From positions 1 through 27,577 of the forward strand of contig NZ_CAEUHO010000008.1 of assembly GCF_903181435.1 (NCBI RefSeq): a stretch of 27,577 nt of DNA, read 5' to 3'. Below are positions 6,964-14,157 of the stretch, in pieces. Each line of letters starts with the position of its first letter. Within the stretch, counting starts at the first letter, position 1. The position numbers and the translations under genes were made by a program. Origin of the DNA: Bacteroides acidifaciens (GTDB lineage: Bacteria; Bacteroidota; Bacteroidia; Bacteroidales; Bacteroidaceae). The notes beneath the pieces were generated by a model. That model ran no database searches. It saw only the letters and a program-made list of their open reading frames with translations, and was not told the DNA's origin.

Positions 6964-8376
6964 ATGAAGATTATGTTGAAATATATGAAATATATCCATA
7001 CGGTAAAAGCTATTGGTCTTTTTACGATTACAATGCCACTGCTCTTTTCTTTTGTTCTGCTGTCTTGCCAGGGAGAGGAAAATTGTATGGAGCAGTTTTC
7101 AGATGAGGACAATGTGACTGTCAAATTGAATTTATCGACTAGAAGTGTTGAAGCAGGAGAGAGTGACATGTTGGATGAATATTCTTCCGATCCTGCTAAC
7201 TGGTATAAAACCGGAACGTTATTTCCTAAACCACCTGCTTTGCCGAGAATCGCGCTTATGATTTTTAACAAGGATTTAAACCGGTATGTATATAACAGTT
7301 TGATATCCTTTAATCCCGATGGTGTGAGTGGACGGTATCAGATCAAGGTACGCATCCCTAAAGGTGAAACAGAGTTTTATGCTTTTTATGCTCCCAATCA
7401 GACGGGAAAGGATTTGCCTTATTATACTCCTGAAGGAGATTTTCGCAATAAGATTCCATGGGATTTTCAAAAGATGGGTATAGAAGAAATAAACAGAGAA
7501 GCTATTGTAGGTGCAGCGTTTCCCGCTATTCTTAAGGAGCAGGAGAATGGTAGTATCGGACTTCCGTCAAATAGCCCCTATGATGGCGTAGACCCTTCAC
7601 CGGCAAATGAAAAAATTATAGATTGGACGGAGACTGTTGCAAAGCCTTGGGAGGATGTTCCCGGAATGTCTAACAGATTACATATGGGCATGCTTTCGGG
7701 AAAGGCAAAAGCAACTGTGCAACCTTCTACTGGGGAACAGGTACAGGAGGTTACAGTTCCCTTATTCCGTGATTTCTCCCGCATCCGGATATATATCGCA
7801 AGTGCGGCCGCTCATGACCGAATAAATTATATTTATAAGAGGATTGCTTTTCTTAATTTTCCGGTGATGATGTCTCCCTCTTTCAGAGAAAATGATTCGG
7901 ATGAAGCTCAACTGGCCGCTTCTAGCCCAAGTACAGAGAATATTATGGAACATACAGGTGTCTATTCTTATGGAATAAAAAACGGGGGAGCAATGAGCAT
8001 ATATGAGGCCCCTTTTACTGCTGATGGAAAGATTGATCATACGCAGATGGAAAATCGGAAATATGAACAGTTCTTTTTGCCACAGTATCTGGCTCCTTAT
8101 ATTCCGGAAAGCAATACTTGGCAAAAGGGGTATCCTCATCCAAAGATACAGTTGACTGTGGAACATTCTGATGGAGGAAATAATTCACAGTTAAAGACAA
8201 AGACTTTCTTGTTTGATGTTGGTGAAGAAACCTCTTCTGGTGTATACTCCGGACCGATTTATCCAAATCGAGATTATAAAGTGTTCATTGTTTTACCGGA
8301 GTCTTCTGACAAGGAGATCATTTACCGGGTCGAACCGTGGGTAAGGAAAAATGTGGATTTTCCTCCATTCCAATGA
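6964..8376 (+). CDS. Accessory fimbrial subunit lipoprotein
   Basis: I chose ATG at 6964; a TTG at 6961 is in frame but needless. The product has 470 residues, with a long N-terminal signal region and lipobox VLLSC (Cys35) followed by QGEEN. Thr59-Arg60 in NLSTRSVEAG lies 25 residues after the cysteine, matching the likely maturation site of the pilin. The C-terminus (IIYRVEPWVRKNVDFPPFQ) again carries the PW motif. Both features suggest it is processed and polymerised like a pilin, so it is probably a minor or adaptor subunit between shaft and tip. I cannot assign it to a named Pfam family. It lies between anchor and tip genes and starts almost at the anchor's stop codon. Confidence 0.68.
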   Translation: MKIMLKYMKYIHTVKAIGLFTITMPLLFSFVLLSCQGEENCMEQFSDEDNVTVKLNLSTRSVEAGESDMLDEYSSDPANWYKTGTLFPKPPALPRIALMIFNKDLNRYVYNSLISFNPDGVSGRYQIKVRIPKGETEFYAFYAPNQTGKDLPYYTPEGDFRNKIPWDFQKMGIEEINREAIVGAAFPAILKEQENGSIGLPSNSPYDGVDPSPANEKIIDWTETVAKPWEDVPGMSNRLHMGMLSGKAKATVQPSTGEQVQEVTVPLFRDFSRIRIYIASAAAHDRINYIYKRIAFLNFPVMMSPSFRENDSDEAQLAASSPSTENIMEHTGVYSYGIKNGGAMSIYEAPFTADGKIDHTQMENRKYEQFFLPQYLAPYIPESNTWQKGYPHPKIQLTVEHSDGGNNSQLKTKTFLFDVGEETSSGVYSGPIYPNRDYKVFIVLPESSDKEIIYRVEPWVRKNVDFPPFQ

Positions 8377-8386
8377 TATACACAAG

Positions 8387-8404
8387 AATTTATCATGATA
8401 AATT
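8387..8404. promoter_or_regulatory. 18-bp perfect palindrome before the tip gene
   Basis: AATTTATCATGATAAATT is its own reverse complement. It lies in the 37-base gap between the accessory subunit and the tip gene, nine bases before the ATG at 8414. It could bind a dimeric regulator or form a hairpin over the translation start. It is AT-rich, so significance is uncertain. Confidence 0.5.
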
Positions 8405-8413
8405 TTATTATTT

Positions 8414-11400
8414 ATGAAACGATATAAACTGAAAACAACTTATTTCATTCTGTTATTGCTTCCATTGCTTGTATGTTGCACGGATGAAGACCTTATTCAA
8501 AGGAATGGTGTGATGGAGGGAATACCTACCACAGTGGATATAAGTGTCGGTACGGCGGCCAATACCGCCAAGACCCGTTCTGTCTTATTAGAAGGTGAAG
8601 AGAGAAAAATCTATGACCTTTACTTGTGGGTTTTCAATGCTTCAGGTGGTGTGGAGTTCTCTCGGGAATATTCGAGGGAAGAGCTTAATATGGCTGCAAG
8701 TGATCTGGAAACGGCAACGGGCGAGAAAGACAACGATGCGCCTACTAGTATGGGGTTGCTGAAAAATATAGGTCTTACCACGGGAGAAAAGACACTGTTC
8801 CTGTTGGCAAACTATAAATCGGACGGTGACGGGCTGTTTCATGTCGAGCCGGATGTGCTGGCGGGGATAGTGAACCTGTCTGACTTGGAAAAAATAAAGG
8901 CAGCTATGACTGTACATACTTTGTTCCGTCCGAATGGCAACCTGCTAATGTCAGTGACTCATAAGGTGACGATTTCCAATGCTACTAAACGGGTAGAGGT
9001 TTCTTTGAAACGTTGTGAGGCTAAGGTTACGGTTAATGTGAAAACCGCTGACGGGCTTGTATTTGAGCCTGGAACATACAAACTCGGTAATGTGCCAAGT
9101 TCAACGTTCCTCACGGAACATGCCAAAGGTTCTGATCAAACAGCTTCGTGGGATGCGAACGGGATGGACGGAAAATCATACTGGAACTCGGAAAAATTCC
9201 AGTTTGAGGGAGATGCCGACAACATAACTACTTCATTCTATATGCCTGAAAGCCGGAAGGCTGCGAAGAAGGCCATTCTTCCCACTTCTCCCGGTTATAA
9301 TGCGGATAGGAAAGGGTATGACCTGAGACAGAAGCAACTGAAGTCTCCCGTTGCAGGTGCAACTGACAAACCGAATCTACAGAACGGTGCAACGGAATAT
9401 GCGCCGGAGCTTGCCCCTTATATTGAATTTACAGGTGAATTGCGTCAAAGCATGATGACTGGAGATGTTCCGACCGAACGTTTTGGAAGAGTGACTTACC
9501 GTATCTACTTGGGATATACGTCAATCGAGGATCCGGTTAATGATTACGATATAGAACGTAACGTGCATTATACTTATAATGTGACTATTAAGGGGATGAA
9601 TGACTTGGTTATTGAAGCATTGTCAGACAAGGATAAGGAAGAGGAACCTTCTCCTGGTACGGAAGGATTGGTATATGACGCATATAGGTCGTTTATCTTT
9701 GATTGCCATTATGAGCAGGGGTTAATGCGTTTTCAAAAGGACGAGCTTGCTATTTTTAACCCGGATGGCAGTTTGAAGGATGATGCTATGCTCTCTTTTG
9801 CTATTCGTACGCCGTTTTGTGATAAGATTATATCTTATACGAAAGCGGAATTGGAACAACTGAAGAATAACAACTATATCCCCATCAAAGAAAAAAAGGC
9901 TGATACAGACTGGCTCAAATTCTATATCCATCCAAGCACTTTGACCGACAATGGAAACGAGGATATGCAATATTTCTCCGATACGGGTGCTAATCTGCTT
10001 TCGCTGGAACAGTTCCTTTACAAGCTGATGAATGAATCTGATTATGTATTCAATGCAGCTTCGGGACTTTGTAAAGTAACAGTTTATGCCAATGAATATT
10101 TCTACGAACAAAATCCTATGCAGGAAAACGCTCCTAAGGACAAGGATTTGTGGAAAATCTTTGCCAACTCTCCGGATCGGACATTTGATTTGCTGGTAAA
10201 TACGTCACATGAAATTTCTCCTGACGGACAGTCACGTTACCATCAAGCGATTGTGACCATTCGGCAGATGTCCATAAAAACAGTGTTTGTCAATAGTCCT
10301 GACGGTATGCGCGTTTGGGGAGTGGAGAATGTGAATGAGACGCCAGATTTGGATTACATGGTAAGAGCCGCTACTGAAGCAGATGCTTTTTATAATAAAT
10401 ATTATTCTAATGGTTGGGCAAATACGTGGTCTGTAATGAGCAGACGTACTGGAGGATTAACAGATAATATAATGCCTGATCCTATGTATAGAGGTAAAGA
10501 GAATACTTTATGGCAGGTTATGACAAAAGTAGAAAATGCAAAACTAACATTAAGTAAAGACCATACGAATTTGGCATTGTCTAATTATCATGCTACGTAT
10601 GCTTGTTTTACCCCATTCTTAAGAAACAGGGATAACAATCGTGACGGACAAATGCAGGCAAATGAAATGCAATGGTATATTCCTTCTGTTTGTGAAACGA
10701 ATATGTTGTATGTGGCAGAACGAGCGTTACCGTTAAAGAGCAGGCTTGTCGGGCATGCTCCGTCAGATAATGCTACGGCATTGTACACTTCAAGAGCTTT
10801 TATGGGAAGTACCAATTTGACTTTGGCCAGTTGTAATACCATTATGTTGGTAGAGGAGTCGCATAGTATGACTCCTATATATAATTTTGATTATTATAGC
10901 AATATTTCTGCTCCGGGAAAAAGAATGCCTTATTCGGATGTGAGATTGATCAGGGATTTGGGTATTTTGGAAACTTCGGAGGATCATAGTTACCATCTCG
11001 ATGAAGTAGATAAGGAACTCAATAAAACATTAGTCAATAAATGGGCGGAGAATGAGTACTTGATTTTCAGGGCTGAGAATTTACCTTCTAATGTTACCCG
11101 GGCTACCAGGGCTATTTATGAACTACCGGCACATAATGAAACCTCACAGATAAATACGGTTTATCAGAAAGGGTTTGAAGTTGCCAAATATATAGCCAAT
11201 ACAATAGACAAACCAAAGGATTTGAATAACCCTAACAGAGAAAGTGAATATTATTATGAAACCTGGAGTACTTTGACAAGTGATATAGAGAAAGGAAAAT
11301 CTCCGTGTACTTATTATTATCAGAACCCGGATAAGAGCGATTTGGGGACATGGCGTTTACCCAATGAAGCTGAACTGATGATAATGGCTGGAGGTTTGTT

Positions 11401-11671
11401 TGATTGGGATGACAGAGAGAAGCCTAAAGTCTATGATTTTGGTGGGAATTTACCTTCTTTAAACATGAAAAATGGACAAGTTATCCACTCTCGGACAGGA
11501 TTTTCACAACGCGATATGAACGGTGCAAGATCATTTAGTGCTGGTTATCAGATGTATTTTGATGGTTACCTCAGGTTTGTCACGACTGTTGACACACAAT
11601 GGGGAGGAGATAACGATAGGCTTGTGAATGCCAAAAAAGGATATGTACGTTGTGTAAGAGATCTTGAATAG
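8414..11671 (+). CDS. Large fimbrial tip-type protein (DUF4906-like, DUF1566-like C-terminus)
   Basis: The protein has 1085 residues. The lipoprotein signal has adjacent cysteines (Cys21/Cys22 in LLVCC) followed by TDEDL. Thr54-Arg55 (AKTRSVLLEG) is a likely maturation site. Residues about 60-410 resemble FimB/Mfa2-like beta domains (IYDLYLWVFNASG). A linker rich in Asp, Glu and Pro (about 410-425) leads to a second region that I place, with less certainty, in the DUF4906 type. Residues 740-751 (DNNRDGQMQANE) fit an EF-hand calcium loop. The last 90 residues (GTWRLPNEAEL to GYVRCVRDLE) resemble DUF1566/C-type-lectin-like domains. Being the largest and last subunit gene, it probably caps the pilus and contacts the ligand. 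Base composition drops visibly after about 10380. Two hairpins or repeats follow the stop. Confidence 0.75.
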   Translation: MKRYKLKTTYFILLLLPLLVCCTDEDLIQRNGVMEGIPTTVDISVGTAANTAKTRSVLLEGEERKIYDLYLWVFNASGGVEFSREYSREELNMAASDLETATGEKDNDAPTSMGLLKNIGLTTGEKTLFLLANYKSDGDGLFHVEPDVLAGIVNLSDLEKIKAAMTVHTLFRPNGNLLMSVTHKVTISNATKRVEVSLKRCEAKVTVNVKTADGLVFEPGTYKLGNVPSSTFLTEHAKGSDQTASWDANGMDGKSYWNSEKFQFEGDADNITTSFYMPESRKAAKKAILPTSPGYNADRKGYDLRQKQLKSPVAGATDKPNLQNGATEYAPELAPYIEFTGELRQSMMTGDVPTERFGRVTYRIYLGYTSIEDPVNDYDIERNVHYTYNVTIKGMNDLVIEALSDKDKEEEPSPGTEGLVYDAYRSFIFDCHYEQGLMRFQKDELAIFNPDGSLKDDAMLSFAIRTPFCDKIISYTKAELEQLKNNNYIPIKEKKADTDWLKFYIHPSTLTDNGNEDMQYFSDTGANLLSLEQFLYKLMNESDYVFNAASGLCKVTVYANEYFYEQNPMQENAPKDKDLWKIFANSPDRTFDLLVNTSHEISPDGQSRYHQAIVTIRQMSIKTVFVNSPDGMRVWGVENVNETPDLDYMVRAATEADAFYNKYYSNGWANTWSVMSRRTGGLTDNIMPDPMYRGKENTLWQVMTKVENAKLTLSKDHTNLALSNYHATYACFTPFLRNRDNNRDGQMQANEMQWYIPSVCETNMLYVAERALPLKSRLVGHAPSDNATALYTSRAFMGSTNLTLASCNTIMLVEESHSMTPIYNFDYYSNISAPGKRMPYSDVRLIRDLGILETSEDHSYHLDEVDKELNKTLVNKWAENEYLIFRAENLPSNVTRATRAIYELPAHNETSQINTVYQKGFEVAKYIANTIDKPKDLNNPNRESEYYYETWSTLTSDIEKGKSPCTYYYQNPDKSDLGTWRLPNEAELMIMAGGLFDWDDREKPKVYDFGGNLPSLNMKNGQVIHSRTGFSQRDMNGARSFSAGYQMYFDGYLRFVTTVDTQWGGDNDRLVNAKKGYVRCVRDLE

Positions 11672-11680
11672 GGATAACAT

Positions 11681-11795
11681 TTGAAAACAGACATAATTTC
11701 TTGATTGTTTTATAATTGACAGGTGCTATGGAGTCAATCTGTAGCACCTGTACATATTGAAGTGGGGGGATGTAAAATCCGGATGAACAGTCGTT
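11681..11795 (+). repeat. Copy A of a dispersed 3' repeat element with a 10-bp hairpin
   Basis: The element starts ten bases after the tip gene's stop. TTGAAAACAGACATAA (11681-11696) matches copy B at 27325 in 15 of 16 bases. A stem follows, ACAGGTGCTA (11719-11728) with TAGCACCTGT (11742-11751), perfect over 10 pairs. Then come CTGTACAT and a GGATG-type tail also found in copy B. There is no T-run after the hairpin, so it is not a classic terminator, although it lies between convergent genes. Confidence 0.65.
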
Positions 11796-11811
11796 TGTTT
11801 CTGAATATTGA

Positions 11812-12375
11812 TTAATAGTATTTATCAATCCCGCCAAATCCTGTTATTATTTTATTTTCTTTCGTCTTGTTGATAAAGTTGTTTAAGCGCTTCTCGAATT
11901 CTTCCGGTCGGTTCCTTGCAGCTTCAATATATGCTATCCGGATACGTTTATATGGTTCGGAAAAACGTTGGTAATTCTCCCATATCATTTTATCTTCTTT
12001 CAATCTGCCCATTATATCATTGGGAAAAACGAAAGGAGCAGACAAGACATCCCGTATCTTATCTTCAAATTTAGGGTGTATCATCTTATTTTCCAATAGC
12101 CATTTCAGTCTTTCTTTGTTGGCTTGCGAGTAGGTACTTTTAGGGTTTCTAGGCGTGAAATGCTGGATTTTATGTGTTTTGTCGAGCGTCTTTATTGTAC
12201 TGTCAATCCACTCGAAACAAAGGGCTTCTTCAACAGCGTCATTGTACGTTATGCTCTTTTTGCCCGAGGCTTTACTGGGAAATACAAACCACACTTCATT
12301 GGCAGTCTCAAAGTTCTCTGCCAGCCATTTTCTCCAGTCTTTTCTATCTTCAAAATATTTTATATCTATCGACAT
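11812..12375 (-). CDS. YdeI/OmpD-associated family protein
   Basis: A cytoplasmic protein of 187 residues without a signal peptide. Family marks visible are WLAENFETANEVWFVFPSKA near the start, ITYNDAVEEALCFEWIDSTI (residues about 42-61), then HFTPRNPKSTYSQANKERLK, and a C-terminal segment IAYIEAARNRPEEFEKRLNN resembling the family's helical end. The family is annotated in places as bacteriocin-protection or OmpD-associated, but the biochemical function is not established. It is read against the fimbrial and SusCD operons and shares no strand with them, so it is probably an independent single gene. Its start is 415 bases from the next operon. I see no convincing -7 element on its own strand. 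Confidence 0.82.
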   Translation of the reverse strand: MSIDIKYFEDRKDWRKWLAENFETANEVWFVFPSKASGKKSITYNDAVEEALCFEWIDSTIKTLDKTHKIQHFTPRNPKSTYSQANKERLKWLLENKMIHPKFEDKIRDVLSAPFVFPNDIMGRLKEDKMIWENYQRFSEPYKRIRIAYIEAARNRPEEFEKRLNNFINKTKENKIITGFGGIDKYY

Positions 12376-12790
12376 GATAAATTATTTCTTTAATTTTTTG
12401 TGCCCATACCGGACAGTCTATATCTTGTTTTACGTTCAACTCCGCTTTGAGCAAATAATGATTACCCAAAGTTTCATGCTGATTATATTTATGATTTGTC
12501 GCAATATAGGGATATTTAGGGTGGAAGATGGAACTTGACGTGAAGATTTAAGTGTTATTTAGATAATTAACCCATAGCTGTTTTTATATGGTCGGGGTAT
12601 GGATTTGAAAATTGTTAGTGTTTTGGGTGTGGATATTAAAAAATGAACAAAAAAATAAAAAATAGATATTGATACTAATGAGGTGACTTGTTTATTTTGC
12701 ATAAAATTAACTCGGAGCTATTGGAATATGTAATACCGGTATACTGAGTATTATTAGGTTTTAAGTTTGCGTTAACTAAGAATTTGTATT
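12376..12790. other. Intergenic leader region before the SusCD-type operon
   Basis: This is 415 bases without a credible gene. It holds a promoter-like pair at 12669-12699, a 10-base direct repeat (GGGTATGGAT at 12595-12604 and GGGTGTGGAT at 12625-12634, 30 bases apart), and a 10-base palindrome ATACCGGTAT at 12733-12742 in the presumed 5' leader. Nothing else stands out. Confidence 0.6.
12669..12699 (+). promoter_or_regulatory. Candidate promoter of the SusCD-type operon
   Basis: TTG at 12669-12671, a 21-base spacer and TATTTTG at 12693-12699 resemble the Bacteroides -33/-7 pair. The spacing is identical to the candidate at 2880-2910. It predicts a leader of about 85 bases before the ATG at 12791. 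Confidence 0.48.
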
Positions 12791-14134
12791 ATGAAAAAAA
12801 AGTATCTATGGAGAGTGGCTTTCTGTATGCTGGTTTGCATTTGGGGCTGTTCCGATCAGGATGATAATTTGATAAATCCTGATAAGATGATTCAAATGTA
12901 TGGTTATCCGTATAATTTGCAGAGTGGGGTTATTTGGCAAAGTAATCCAAATGTAATTATTTCGAGTATTCCTTATATATATGAGGATACTTACGAGAAG
13001 GACGGTACGACGGTGACTGATCGTGTGGAAGGTTTTCGTGCCGGTGATGAACGGATTGAGACCGGTAACTTCATGCTTTCACTTTATGAAACAGGACTTT
13101 ACGGCAATATGGAATTGGAAAAAGCCCAAGGTGAGGGGGCTTGTATTTGTTTTCATCTAGCATCTCCTGAACTCGGAGAATTGGTGCCGGGGAAATACGT
13201 GTTTGGCACAGACAAGAAACCATATACTTTCATCGGATATTGTTCGTCCGATTATAATACGCAGAATAAAGAGAACATTCCTGCAACCCTTTCAGAAGGA
13301 GAAGTGACCGTTGAAAAGAATGGTGATAATTATCGTGTCGTATTTCAATGTAAAACGACTTTTGGCGGAGATATTGCGGGAGAGTATAATGGGACACTTC
13401 AGCAGCACAGAGTGTCGCAAGTTAGTTCTACCGAATATAACAATGTCTCTTTGTCGGGGCTGATGGATGAGGTGGAGATTGTGATGTGGTATACGGGTGA
13501 TGTAATACGTAATATTCTTGACCAAATCGGTCTTGAAGGCTTTCCTCTCAAGGATGGTGCCGAAATGATAGGTCTGATTGTTGACGGAGAGAAGTTCATC
13601 GACCCCGAAAATTCGGGTACCGATTTTGATACTGAATACAATGGAATGTCAATGTTCTCTTTAAGCACAGGGCTAAGTCAAATTGCCAATGATGCTAGAA
13701 AAAATAAAGAACAGATAGATTTGGCATTGACCTGGAATAATGAACAAGAGGCATTTTATTTTGAATCTCCCATACGTATTCGTAGTATGTTGGATCATAA
13801 GTCTAAGTACGATTTTCCTTGTCATACGGTTTATATGAATGCGCCTGAAGGTTTCTCGGATACAGACTTTGAAAATTTGAGTGCAGATGATTTCTCTTTT
13901 CAAATTACCGAAGAAAAAGTGAAGATTTCAACAGCAGATTTTAAGCCTGCCTATGTTTTCTTCCAAACGGGAAAAGGGGTTCTGGGTGTCATCAAAGTGA
14001 AGTCCTATGTTCCGCAGGATATGAAAACTGAATATGATATATATACTGGTGGTTATATTGATTCTCCTTTGAATCCATCCGTTCAACTGGAAATCAAATG
14101 CCCGGCAGTTGTAGCCAATCCGCAAATCAGATAA
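12791..14134 (+). CDS. Surface lipoprotein, first gene of the SusCD-type operon
   Basis: The protein has 447 residues with a lipoprotein signal (Cys20 in CIWGC) followed by SDQDDN, a strongly acidic start that fits the Bacteroidales surface export signal. The body is rich in beta-strand-like segments with Gly and aromatic residues (for example GELVPGKYVFGTDKKPYTFI). There are no transmembrane helices and no recognisable catalytic motif. I do not recognise the family with confidence; a DUF4925-type lipoprotein is a guess. It lies 23 bases before the SusC gene on the same strand and behind the only promoter-like site, so it is probably the first cistron. Inference: an accessory substrate-binding or capping lipoprotein of the transporter, in the way SusE/SusF or other surface lipoproteins assist SusCD complexes. 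Confidence 0.62.
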   Translation: MKKKYLWRVAFCMLVCIWGCSDQDDNLINPDKMIQMYGYPYNLQSGVIWQSNPNVIISSIPYIYEDTYEKDGTTVTDRVEGFRAGDERIETGNFMLSLYETGLYGNMELEKAQGEGACICFHLASPELGELVPGKYVFGTDKKPYTFIGYCSSDYNTQNKENIPATLSEGEVTVEKNGDNYRVVFQCKTTFGGDIAGEYNGTLQQHRVSQVSSTEYNNVSLSGLMDEVEIVMWYTGDVIRNILDQIGLEGFPLKDGAEMIGLIVDGEKFIDPENSGTDFDTEYNGMSMFSLSTGLSQIANDARKNKEQIDLALTWNNEQEAFYFESPIRIRSMLDHKSKYDFPCHTVYMNAPEGFSDTDFENLSADDFSFQITEEKVKISTADFKPAYVFFQTGKGVLGVIKVKSYVPQDMKTEYDIYTGGYIDSPLNPSVQLEIKCPAVVANPQIR

Positions 14135-14157
14135 TCTAATAAAAAACACAGAACATT

